Made by a program: the position numbers and the translations under genes. From positions 1 through 64,000 of the forward strand of contig JAFSCJ010000015.1 of NCBI GenBank assembly GCA_017436845.1: DNA of 64,000 nucleotides, written 5' to 3'. Each line of letters opens with the position of its first letter. The stretch's first letter is position 1. Below the pieces are notes generated by a model. The model worked only from the letters and a program-made list of their open reading frames with translations. It was not told where the DNA came from and searched no databases. Positions 56,378 through 64,000 of the stretch are shown one piece after another. The DNA is from Muribaculaceae bacterium (GTDB lineage Bacteria > Bacteroidota > Bacteroidia > Bacteroidales > Muribaculaceae).

Positions 56378-57133
56378 TTAGAATGCATTAACAATACCCA
56401 TGAAGTCTTCTGCTTTTAGTGAAGCACCTCCTATAAGTCCACCATCAACATTTGGTTTAGCGAATAGTTGAGCCGCGTTTGATGGTTTACAACTACCTCC
56501 ATAAAGGATAGAAGTTTCTTCAGCTACATTTTCACCATATTTTGTTGCAATTACGCTACGGATAAAAGCATGCATCTCTTCAGCTTGATCGTCTGTAGCT
56601 GTTTTGCCTGTACCAATAGCCCAAACGGGTTCATATGCAAGAATGATTTTGCCAAAGTTGTCGGCGGAAAGTTCAAATAAAGCTTCTTCAATTTGAGATT
56701 TTACGACATCAAAGTGAGTGTTGTTTTCGCGTTCTTCAAGAACTTCACCTATACAGAAAATAGGAGTAAGGTTGTTTTCAAGAGCTAAATTTACCTTTTC
56801 TTTTAGAATTTCTGATGTTTCACCATAATATTGGCGACGTTCAGAGTGACCAAGAATTACATAAGTCGCTCCAGTTGAAGCAACCATAGATGCAGAAACT
56901 TCACCGGTATAAGCTCCTAATTTTTTGTCTGCACAATTTTCAGCACTAAGACCTAATTTAGAAGAATCAATTACAGCATTAATAGAAGCAAGGTGAGTAA
57001 AAGGTACACCAATAATAACATCACATTTAGGTGTTACGTTTTTCAATGCTTCATTTACATCTTTAGCAAGAGCAATACCTTCTTGAAGGTTTGTGTTCAT
57101 TTTCCAGTTTCCTGCAACAATATTTTTTCTCAT
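56378..57133 (-). CDS. tpiA: Triose-phosphate isomerase
   Basis: Interconverts dihydroxyacetone phosphate and glyceraldehyde 3-phosphate in glycolysis. The 251 residues have Lys in VAGNWKMN, His in [14 protein letters not shown], the catalytic Glu in [15 protein letters not shown], and the phosphate loop YGGSCKPSN with GGLIGGASL. Confidence 0.98.
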   Translation of the reverse strand: MRKNIVAGNWKMNTNLQEGIALAKDVNEALKNVTPKCDVIIGVPFTHLASINAVIDSSKLGLSAENCADKKLGAYTGEVSASMVASTGATYVILGHSERRQYYGETSEILKEKVNLALENNLTPIFCIGEVLEERENNTHFDVVKSQIEEALFELSADNFGKIILAYEPVWAIGTGKTATDDQAEEMHAFIRSVIATKYGENVAEETSILYGGSCKPSNAAQLFAKPNVDGGLIGGASLKAEDFMGIVNAF

Positions 57134-57180
57134 TGTTAATATAAATTTATAAAGTTATCTCATTGAAAATTTTATTTTGC

Positions 57181-57188
57181 AAAGTTAC
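57181..57188 (-). promoter_or_regulatory. Promoter -7 element (TAACTTTG) for tpiA
   Basis: The minus strand reads TAACTTTG, 47 nt before the tpiA ATG. It overlaps the last codons of the DoxX-family gene. Confidence 0.55.
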
Positions 57189-58441
57189 ACTCTTTTTCTT
57201 GGTTTACGAAATAAAAAATGTTTAACTATTATTCTGAAATAATCAATTAGAATTAATAATGTTAATGCGATAATATGTATTATTGTTATAAAGAGGAATT
57301 GCATGTGACTATTTATGTATAGTGCTTTAAATACATCGCCATCTTTTTGCAATAAAGAAGCATTAATAGAAGAAAGTGTTCGTTTCCATTGAATTTTACC
57401 ATCTATAAGATATACAAGAGCAATGTTGCCTCGAGCAATCTCTTTAATGTCTGTATCTTCAATTGTATATATATCGTAGTTTGCCATTGAAATATCTTTC
57501 CAATAATCAATCCCATGCTGATTGGTAGATAGCAAACCAATCATATTACCGCCTCGAGCATTTATTTCTTGGTTAATATCATTTATTAAGTAAGTATATG
57601 AAATATCGGCTCTATCTATTTCTGGAATTAACAACAAAAGCTGTTCGCCATAATCAGATATTACTTCTGATGTTATATCATCTCCAAATTCATCAGTTAT
57701 AACAAGATTGTTGTTTGCTTTACTCCTTGAATTTTCAATTCTTTCGATAAATGTCCATGTGCTATCAGGGAGGTTATTTATATTGAAATGCTCTTGTATC
57801 CCATTTTTTTCGTAGACGAAAGAAATTTCGTAATTGTCATTTGAGCTTGGATATATATTAGTCCCTGTTTTATATCCTCTAAAATCGATTAGAGGTTGGG
57901 TGTTGTATCCTATTAAACTAATAGTGATAGCATATGATATATATATGAATATTTGTACCCATTGAATGTATTTATTATATATACCTTTAATTTTATGATT
58001 ATTAATAGAAAGATAAATTAGGAATATCGTAATTATGATATTCTTTAAGAAGGTGTTTGTATTTGATAACTTTATAAAATCACCAAAGCATCCACAATCA
58101 TCAACAGGATTGGCTACAGCGACATATAAACTAAATGGAAGCATAACACACATTAGAGCTAATAATGACCAAGCACTAGAGCGTTTTAAACTGCCTACAA
58201 GTAATAATGCTCCCATTATAAACTCAAAAGAGGAGATACATAATGCACCGATAAATACAATTGAACGAGGCTCTGTGATTCCCCATGTTGAAAGGTATTG
58301 TTCAATTTTGTATATAAATCCCCAAAGATCGATTAGTTTTGATGCTCCTGATAAAATAAATATAGATCCTACTAATATGCGCAGGATCCATACATATGTT
58401 TTTGTGTTATCTCTAAAATGCGTTAAAATATTATTCATCAA
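57185..58441 (-). CDS. DoxX/MauE-type membrane protein with a thioredoxin-like C-terminal part
   Basis: A Bacteroidota family (called BT_3928-like, as I recall) of unknown function. The first ~150 residues hold four membrane helices with the DoxX/MauE pattern (RILVGSIFILSGASKLIDLWG, ADPVDDCGCFGDF-like loop reading NPVDDCGCFGDF). A fifth helix lies near 170. Residues ~260-370 resemble a thioredoxin-like fold (LLLLIPEIDRADISYTYLIN) without a CxxC motif. A final helix lies near 385-405. It overlaps the DUF1599 gene by 11 nt. Confidence 0.8.
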   Translation of the reverse strand: MMNNILTHFRDNTKTYVWILRILVGSIFILSGASKLIDLWGFIYKIEQYLSTWGITEPRSIVFIGALCISSFEFIMGALLLVGSLKRSSAWSLLALMCVMLPFSLYVAVANPVDDCGCFGDFIKLSNTNTFLKNIIITIFLIYLSINNHKIKGIYNKYIQWVQIFIYISYAITISLIGYNTQPLIDFRGYKTGTNIYPSSNDNYEISFVYEKNGIQEHFNINNLPDSTWTFIERIENSRSKANNNLVITDEFGDDITSEVISDYGEQLLLLIPEIDRADISYTYLINDINQEINARGGNMIGLLSTNQHGIDYWKDISMANYDIYTIEDTDIKEIARGNIALVYLIDGKIQWKRTLSSINASLLQKDGDVFKALYINSHMQFLFITIIHIIALTLLILIDYFRIIVKHFLFRKPRKRV

Positions 58442-58976
58442 TACCAGATAATTTTATTATTGCAAATATCGCATAATTAATCATGTCTTTATAATTGGCA
58501 TCAATGCCTTCAGAGACTAATGTCGCACCATTGTTATCTTCAATTTGTTTTGTGCGAAGAAGTTTCATTAAGATTAAATCAGTATAAGAATTAACTCTCA
58601 TCCCTCGCCATGCTTCATCGTAATCATGGTTTTTGGCAATCATTAATTCTTTTGTCTCAGAAACTAATTTGTCATATAATGCAATTGCTTGTTCATTTGT
58701 CATGTCTTCAGTCTCACTATGCCCATGTAATAATTGAATGAGACCAATGATGCCATAATTTACAATGCCAATAAATTCGGGTAAAATACCCTCGCCGACT
58801 TTTGACTCTCCTTTTATTTCAAGAGATCTGATACGATTAGCTTTTATGAATATTTGATCCGTTATTGATTGAGCTCTCATTATGCGCCATGCTGCGCCAT
58901 AATCATGTAATTTTTTGATATATAATTCACGACATATTGCTAATGCTGAGTCAAATTGTTTATTAGTATCTTTCAT
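58431..58976 (-). CDS. DUF1599-family protein
   Basis: Function unknown. The 181 residues are all-helical and contain two similar halves: the first has KKLHDYGAAWRIMRAQSITDQ and the second AKNHDYDEAWRGMRVNSYTD. This is the repeat I associate with DUF1599, a nucleotide-pyrophosphohydrolase-like (MazG-type) helical family; catalytic activity is not established. It is the first gene of the DUF1599-DoxX pair and has its own -7 element 18 nt upstream. Confidence 0.85.
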   Translation of the reverse strand: MKDTNKQFDSALAICRELYIKKLHDYGAAWRIMRAQSITDQIFIKANRIRSLEIKGESKVGEGILPEFIGIVNYGIIGLIQLLHGHSETEDMTNEQAIALYDKLVSETKELMIAKNHDYDEAWRGMRVNSYTDLILMKLLRTKQIEDNNGATLVSEGIDANYKDMINYAIFAIIKLSGIDE

Positions 58977-58994
58977 TTTAATTTAATATTTCTA

Positions 58995-59002
58995 CAAAGA
59001 TA
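58995..59002 (-). promoter_or_regulatory. Promoter -7 element (TATCTTTG) for the DUF1599-DoxX operon
   Basis: The minus strand reads TATCTTTG, ending 18 nt before the start codon. Confidence 0.6.
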
Positions 59003-59022
59003 TGAAATATTTTAATATGAAA

Positions 59023-59054
59023 TAAAAAAGAGGGCATTCAAAACGAATGCCCTC
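59023..59054 (-). terminator. Terminator after the TPR gene
   Basis: A perfect 10-bp stem, GAGGGCATTC (59030-59039) and GAATGCCCTC (59045-59054), followed on the minus strand by a run of T (59023-59029). Confidence 0.9.
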
Positions 59055-59077
59055 ATGATGTATATATTTGGCAATTA

Positions 59078-60295
59078 TTATAGTTGTAAATTTTCAATAC
59101 GTTTTAGATTAGTTTCATCGCCAAGATTATAATATACGTTACGTAGATAGCGTAATGCATCACGTTGGTTGTCTGGGTCTAATTCATATGCTTTTTCAAG
59201 ATATCCAGCCGCTTCTTTGAATAATGGGAAAATTTGTTCGTCTCGAATTGTTATATATTCGTTTTGTGTCAAATTAGAAGATGCATCGCTTATTGCATAT
59301 GCCTTTTCGCATATTTTACGTCCATAGTTATATTGAGCTCTTGCAAATCCCGGGCTTAATTCAATAGCTTTTTTGTAACATTCCATCGCTTTTTCATTGT
59401 CCTTTTGACTATCATATATAATGCCCATTACATCATAAAGTTCTCCATTTTGTGGGTCTAAGGATAGAGCTTCTTCAATAGTAGCTGTAGCTTTAGCAAA
59501 ATCTTGAGCTTCAATGTAACCATTGATTACTATTTGAATATATTTACTATCTTCTTTTCCATAAAGTTTAAATGCATCAGCCGCAAGAGCATATACTACA
59601 TCATTTTTCATGCTTTGAGCCGCTACACTGATAGCATAGTCGTATAGATTTTTTTTGTTATATCCTTTGCTACGAGCATAATCGAACGCTGTTAGTGCAC
59701 TATCGAGTTTATTCGCTTGCCATGCAGCTAACGCTTGGTTGTAAGCGAGTTCTCCCATAATAGAATCATGAGGGATAGTAAGACTTTTAGCAATAGTGGG
59801 GTTATTAGGTAATTTTAGAAAAATATCCCATGCAGTATATGCTCCTTCAAAATCTTGAGCTTCCCAAAGGAAACGTGCTGCATTGTCAAAATCATTATAA
59901 TGACCAGCGATAGTTTTAATGATATCTTTTGAGTATTTTGTTTTAACTTTTCCTTTTTCATTAACAACTGTGTCAAGAGGTAATGCAGTCATGTAATGAC
60001 GATATCCATTGATTAGTGCGTCACCTATGCTTTTGCTATCAACATCTTGACCGATAGATTTTTTTGCAAAAAGATTGTCATAGCAATCAAATTCAAGTTT
60101 TCCTGCTACAAACCAAGTTTGAGCATTGTTTTTTGATTCTTCATTGGTAAGCGCTGGCGCAATTTGGGTACGTGCAGCGTCATAATCAACATTATCACCT
60201 TTAATAGTGCGTTCTACTTCCTTTACTAAATTAATTTGGGCTGATACCGAACCTAAAGTTAAAAGGCATAACCCTAAAAGACTAATTTTTTTCAT
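59078..60295 (-). CDS. Exported tetratricopeptide-repeat protein
   Basis: It has a signal peptide (LLGLCLLTLGSVSAQ, cleaved about residue 19), so it is periplasmic or outer-membrane facing. The remaining 385 residues are helical, with clear TPR units in the C-terminal half, best at about 280-325 (PQNGELYDVMGIIYDSQKDN, EKAMECYKKAIELSPGFARA). TPR arrays usually hold protein complexes together; the partner is unknown. It begins 37 nt after gyrA with no promoter element, so the two are probably co-transcribed. Confidence 0.85.
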   Translation of the reverse strand: MKKISLLGLCLLTLGSVSAQINLVKEVERTIKGDNVDYDAARTQIAPALTNEESKNNAQTWFVAGKLEFDCYDNLFAKKSIGQDVDSKSIGDALINGYRHYMTALPLDTVVNEKGKVKTKYSKDIIKTIAGHYNDFDNAARFLWEAQDFEGAYTAWDIFLKLPNNPTIAKSLTIPHDSIMGELAYNQALAAWQANKLDSALTAFDYARSKGYNKKNLYDYAISVAAQSMKNDVVYALAADAFKLYGKEDSKYIQIVINGYIEAQDFAKATATIEEALSLDPQNGELYDVMGIIYDSQKDNEKAMECYKKAIELSPGFARAQYNYGRKICEKAYAISDASSNLTQNEYITIRDEQIFPLFKEAAGYLEKAYELDPDNQRDALRYLRNVYYNLGDETNLKRIENLQL

Positions 60296-60332
60296 AACGA
60301 TAATAGTTTGTGTTAGAAAATATTTTTATTGT

Positions 60333-62843
60333 TTAATTTTCAGTTGATATTATTTCTTCTGAGTTTTTATTTTCTTGATTTTCGTCAATCTCATTTTCAG
60401 ATTCTGAGTTAACGCAACAGACTGATGCAATGTCATCATTTCGTTTTTCCAAATTAATGAGTTTAACACCTTGAGTAGCACGTCCCATTACGCGTATATC
60501 TGCTACATTAAGTCTAAGTGTAATACCTGATTTATTAATGATTACAAGGTCGTTTTCATCAGTAACACTCTTAATAGCAACAAGAGATCCTGTTTTGTCA
60601 GTGATGTTTATTGTTTTAACACCTTTCCCACCGCGATTTGTGATGCGATAATCTTCAAGCAGTGAGCGTTTACCATATCCTTTTTCTGAGATAACCATCA
60701 CATTGTTTTCTGAATTTTCATTCATACAAATCATGCCAACGACACAATCGTTGTCGTCATCTAAAGTCATGCCTCTTACTCCGGTTGACACACGTCCCAT
60801 TTCGCGAACTTTGTTCTCATGGAAACGAATTGCTCGTCCGTTGCGATTTGCAAGGATTATTTCTGAATTACCATCAGTTAATTCAACTTGAATTAATTGG
60901 TCATCTTCACGAATAATAATTGCGTTTACACCATTTGCTCTTGGGCGAGAGTATGCTTCAAGGCTTGTTTTTTTGATGATGCCATTTTTTGTACAGAATA
61001 TCAAATTGTGAGAAGTGACAAACTCCTTGTCGTCAAGCCCTTTCACTCTGATAAATGCATTTACAGTATCGTCTGATTCAATATTAAGAAGGTTTTGAAT
61101 TGCACGACCTTTGGCATTCTTAGCTCCTTCGGGAATGTCATAAACTTTAAGCCAATAACAACGACCTTTTTGGGTGAAGAATAGCATATAATTATGCATT
61201 GTCGCATGATAAATATGTTCGATAAAATCTTCATCTCTTGTGTCACTCCCTTTTGCTCCTACTCCACCACGATTTTGTGCACGGAATTCAGATAAAGGAG
61301 TGCGTTTGATGTATCCCATGTGAGAGATGGTGATAATCATTTCATCATCAGCATAAAAATCTTCTGCATTGAAATCTCCGGCGGTATAGTCTATGTCAGT
61401 GCGACGTTCATCTCCATATTTATCTCGAATCTCAATTAATTCGTCTTTGATTAAATTGCGACATACAACGTCATTGTTTAGGATTTCTTCTAAATGGGCA
61501 ATCAATTTCAATAATTCTTCATGAGCTTGATGCAACTTATCTTGTTCCAATCCTGTTAGTTGTCTCAATCGCATTTCTACGATTGCTGTTGTTTGTGCGT
61601 CAGATAAATTAAAGCGTGTGCTTAAACGTTCTTTCGCTTCCTCTGTAGTGTCGGAACTGCGAATTATGCTAATTACCTCATCAATGTTTTGTGATGCAAT
61701 AATTAAACCTTCAAGTACGTGAGCCTTTTCTTGGGCTTTTCGCAACTCAAATTGCGTTCTGCGAATTACTACATCATGGCGATGGTCGATGAATGCTTGT
61801 ATTAATTCTTTAAGATTTAGGATTTTAGGCCTCCCATTTACAAGAGCAACATTGTTTACGCTGAATGACGCTTGCATCTGTGTCATCTTGTAAAGTTTAT
61901 TGAGAACGACATTTGCATTTGCATCGCTTTTGAGCCTGATAACTATGCGCATGCCTTTATAGTCACTTTCGTCATTTATGTCTGCAATTCCGTCAATCTT
62001 TTTTTCATTAACAAGATTAGCAATGTATTCGATTAATTCTGCTCTATTTACATTGTATGGGATTTCTGTGACTATAATATCTTCGTGATTGGCGTTTGTC
62101 TCTATCTCTGCTTTCGCACGTATAACAATTCGTCCGCGACCTGTTTCAAATGCTTCTTTTACGCCATTATATCCATATATCGTACCTCCGGTTGGGAAGT
62201 CAGGTGCTTTTATGTATTGCATTAATTCCGGAATTGTCAAATCAGGATTATCAACTAATGCAATTGTTGCATTGATTGCTTCCGTAAGGTTGTGAGGTGG
62301 CATATTAGTTGCCATACCTACAGCGATACCAGAAGCTCCATTTACAAGCAGGTTCGGGAATCGCGTTGGAAGAACAACAGGCTCCTTTCGAGAATTGTCA
62401 TAGTTAGGTTGGAAATCAACAGTATCGGAATCTATATCCTGTAACATCTCCTCTCCAATCTTGTCTAATCTAACCTCAGTATATCGCATTGCCGCAGCAC
62501 CATCGCCATCGATAGATCCAAAGTTGCCATGCCCATCAACAAGCGTGTATCTTAGTGCCCATGGTTGAGCAAGGCGAACAACAGTTCCATAGATTGAGGA
62601 GTCGCCATGTGGGTGATATTTACCCATTACTTCTCCTACACAGTTTGCTGATTTTTTATGTGGATGGTCTGAGGTATTGCCCATCTCATTCATACCAAAA
62701 AGCACTCTTCTATGTACCGGCTTTAATCCATCTCTTACATCAGGCAGTGCTCGCGACACAATTACCGACATAGAATAGTCGATATATGCCGATTTCATTT
62801 CGTTCTCAATATTGATCTTTAAAATGCGATCTTCTTCTAACAT
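60333..62843 (-). CDS. gyrA: DNA gyrase subunit A
   Basis: Cuts and rejoins DNA for negative supercoiling, together with GyrB. The 836 residues begin with the winged-helix domain: [17 protein letters not shown] (quinolone region) and the catalytic Tyr in [10 protein letters not shown]. The coiled-coil tower follows, then the C-terminal beta-pinwheel with the GyrA box [12 protein letters not shown], which distinguishes it from ParC. The position equal to E. coli Ser83 is Ser and that equal to Asp87 is Gly. The tail after about 820 is acidic. Confidence 0.97.
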   Translation of the reverse strand: MLEEDRILKINIENEMKSAYIDYSMSVIVSRALPDVRDGLKPVHRRVLFGMNEMGNTSDHPHKKSANCVGEVMGKYHPHGDSSIYGTVVRLAQPWALRYTLVDGHGNFGSIDGDGAAAMRYTEVRLDKIGEEMLQDIDSDTVDFQPNYDNSRKEPVVLPTRFPNLLVNGASGIAVGMATNMPPHNLTEAINATIALVDNPDLTIPELMQYIKAPDFPTGGTIYGYNGVKEAFETGRGRIVIRAKAEIETNANHEDIIVTEIPYNVNRAELIEYIANLVNEKKIDGIADINDESDYKGMRIVIRLKSDANANVVLNKLYKMTQMQASFSVNNVALVNGRPKILNLKELIQAFIDHRHDVVIRRTQFELRKAQEKAHVLEGLIIASQNIDEVISIIRSSDTTEEAKERLSTRFNLSDAQTTAIVEMRLRQLTGLEQDKLHQAHEELLKLIAHLEEILNNDVVCRNLIKDELIEIRDKYGDERRTDIDYTAGDFNAEDFYADDEMIITISHMGYIKRTPLSEFRAQNRGGVGAKGSDTRDEDFIEHIYHATMHNYMLFFTQKGRCYWLKVYDIPEGAKNAKGRAIQNLLNIESDDTVNAFIRVKGLDDKEFVTSHNLIFCTKNGIIKKTSLEAYSRPRANGVNAIIIREDDQLIQVELTDGNSEIILANRNGRAIRFHENKVREMGRVSTGVRGMTLDDDNDCVVGMICMNENSENNVMVISEKGYGKRSLLEDYRITNRGGKGVKTINITDKTGSLVAIKSVTDENDLVIINKSGITLRLNVADIRVMGRATQGVKLINLEKRNDDIASVCCVNSESENEIDENQENKNSEEIISTEN

Positions 62844-62931
62844 GATTTTATAATATCGTAGTTAATAATCTATTACAGGGAGCTGAAAAGAATATTTCTT
62901 TACCCAATTTATTTGAATGTTAAATATCATA

Positions 62932-62939
62932 CAAAGATA
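62932..62939 (-). promoter_or_regulatory. Promoter -7 element (TATCTTTG) for gyrA
   Basis: The minus strand reads TATCTTTG in the gyrA-clpC intergenic region, 89 nt before the gyrA start codon. Confidence 0.55.
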
Positions 62940-63023
62940 CTAAAAAAATACGTAAAATGCTATTCCCCAAGAAGCGCTTTTTGTTTTTTTAATTATAATG
63001 ATTAATTGGTATTAAATAGACTT

Positions 63024-63039
63024 TGGCACAATAATTGCA
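63024..63039 (+). promoter_or_regulatory. Candidate sigma-54 promoter for clpC
   Basis: TGGCACAATAATTGCA matches the sigma-54 consensus TGGCACrNNNNTTGCW, with GG at 63025-63026 and GC at 63037-63038 exactly 10 nt apart. The predicted start of transcription is near 63050, about 22 nt before the clpC ATG. No TAnnTTTG element lies between here and the ATG. Confidence 0.6.
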
Positions 63040-63071
63040 ATATCGTAATGTGTTAGAGTAATATTAGTAAG

Positions 63072-64000
63072 ATGGATATTAAATTTTCGAATATATTTAA
63101 GGAAATAATTGAGAATAGCAAGAAAGAAGCCCAATCACATAATAGCAAAGTGATTGGGCCTGAACACTTGTTATTGGCATTATTGTCAGTTCCTAAATGT
63201 AAGGCAATAGAGATTATAAAACAATCAATAAATGATATTTCTATAGATGAATTGCGTTCTACATTAGATGGTGAGTTACCTATAGGAACTGATGCTATTG
63301 ATGAGAATAAAAATATTGCTATTGGTGATTTAGCTAATCGCATTATAAAATTGAGTGCATTAGAAGCAAGAATGTTGAAAAAAAACATTGTTGATACTGA
63401 ACATTTATTGTTGGCATTATTTCATAATAAGGAGGTGCAAGATATGTCATATATGAAGAATTTTTTCAATGCAGGAATATCGTATAATACTTTATATAGC
63501 CAGTTAGTGAACGTTGCCGATACACCAAGATTTGGTGCCGAATTTACGGATGATGATGAGGATGTAATGGAATTTGAACAAAAAGACTCATCAACAACAA
63601 CAAAATCATCAAAGAAGGGAAATGACACTCCTGCGTTGGATAGATTTGGAGTTGATTTGACTCGATCTGCAATAGAAAACAAATTAGATGCTGTTGTAGG
63701 TCGCGATAAAGAAATTGAACGTTTAACACAAATCCTAAGTAGACGGAAAAAAAACAATCCCGTTTTAATTGGAGAGCCTGGTGTTGGTAAGTCCGCAATA
63801 GTAGAGGGTTTAGCTGTAAGAATTATTCAACGAAATGTGCCAAGAATATTATTTGATAAACGCATAGTTTCTTTGGATATGGCATCAATTGTTGCCGGGA
63901 CAAAATTTAGGGGACAATTTGAAGAACGAATAAAGGCAATAATTGATGAATTGTCAAAAAACAAAGATATAATTCTGTTTATAGATGAATTACACACCAT
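63072..64000 (+). CDS. clpC: ClpC-type AAA+ unfoldase, 5' part (runs off the window)
   Basis: A Hsp100 unfoldase that works with ClpP. The frame is open from the ATG at 63072 to the window end (309 codons). Two Clp N-terminal repeats are seen (residues ~20-55, [13 protein letters not shown]; ~95-130, [13 protein letters not shown]). A short acidic and Ser/Thr linker follows ([18 protein letters not shown]). Then the first ATPase starts: [21 protein letters not shown], Walker [15 protein letters not shown], and the start of Walker B (ILFIDELHT). ClpC rather than ClpB is preferred because of the N-domain pair and Bacteroidales order beside gyrA. The ClpP-binding loop and UVR part are outside the window. 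Confidence 0.9.
   Translation, partial: MDIKFSNIFKEIIENSKKEAQSHNSKVIGPEHLLLALLSVPKCKAIEIIKQSINDISIDELRSTLDGELPIGTDAIDENKNIAIGDLANRIIKLSALEARMLKKNIVDTEHLLLALFHNKEVQDMSYMKNFFNAGISYNTLYSQLVNVADTPRFGAEFTDDDEDVMEFEQKDSSTTTKSSKKGNDTPALDRFGVDLTRSAIENKLDAVVGRDKEIERLTQILSRRKKNNPVLIGEPGVGKSAIVEGLAVRIIQRNVPRILFDKRIVSLDMASIVAGTKFRGQFEERIKAIIDELSKNKDIILFIDELHT

Noticed and set aside
1..64000. CRISPR arrays, insertion sequences, tRNA or rRNA genes
   Set aside because: I looked for direct-repeat/spacer patterns, transposase motifs and tRNA cloverleaf ends in the gaps and saw none.

Overview
The window is 64 kb of an AT-rich chromosome from a member of the Bacteroidota, most likely the order Bacteroidales; I cannot fix the family. 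The evidence is the recurring Bacteroidota promoter element TAnnTTTG a short way upstream of start codons, weak Shine-Dalgarno sequences, two proteins with type IX secretion C-terminal signals (one type A-like, one gliding/CHU_C type B-like), a fused hisIE, a single-chain PurL, and a conserved Bacteroidales gene order (clpC / gyrA - TPR protein, then DUF1599 - DoxX - tpiA - SPOR - folE). Nearly all of it reads as ordinary core chromosome; no intact prophage, insertion sequence, CRISPR array, rRNA or tRNA gene was recognised.

Layout. 1-1526: 3' part of a K+-dependent membrane pyrophosphatase. 1.6-7.4 kb (+): ileS, a DksA-like regulator, lspA, a DUF4296 lipoprotein and a small unknown, ended by a strong bidirectional hairpin. 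7.5-9.8 kb (-): pyrD, pyrK and an HTH regulator. 9.8-10.4 kb: non-coding. 10.4-17 kb (+): a His-rich exported protein and a heavy-metal RND efflux system (adaptor, pump, TolC-like protein), then sodB, whose start codon directly follows a 17-bp hairpin. 17.3-21.3 kb (+): a second tripartite exporter (TolC/EmrA/EmrB type). 21.5-23.2 kb: a type IX secreted protein. 23.1-30 kb (-): lysC-lysA and purU-hisH-hisA-hisF-hisIE-ftsE. 30.1-35.8 kb (-): recQ, clpX, clpP, tig. 36.3-41.5 kb (+): purL and a PurF-like protein without its catalytic cysteine. 41.5-45.2 kb (+): etfB, etfA, acyl-CoA dehydrogenase. 45.2-48.2 kb (-): an ADP-ribosylglycohydrolase joined to a damaged HAD domain, a short lipoprotein, and a glycosyltransferase. 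48.3-55.2 kb (+): a type B secreted protein, lytic transglycosylase, uvrA, rplY, pth, S4 protein. 55.2-62.8 kb (-): folE, SPOR protein, tpiA, DoxX protein, DUF1599 protein, TPR protein, gyrA. 63.07 kb to the end (+): 5' part of clpC.

How the genes work together: much of the window is biosynthesis and protein quality control. Purine (purL, PurF-like, purU), pyrimidine (pyrD/pyrK), histidine and lysine genes sit beside the tig/clpP/clpX and clpC proteolysis genes. Two exporters and SOD deal with metal, toxic compounds and superoxide.

Most interesting points: a swapped GIHH class I signature in IleRS; a Cys-less PurF paralogue next to purL; a near-perfect sigma-54 promoter ahead of clpC; the sodB start-codon hairpin; an 18-bp palindrome between divergent promoters at 48.2 kb; a frameshifted RNA-repair-type HAD domain joined to an ADP-ribosylglycohydrolase; and a possible phage head-protein remnant upstream of purL. 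All functional calls are by reading motifs; no database search was run.
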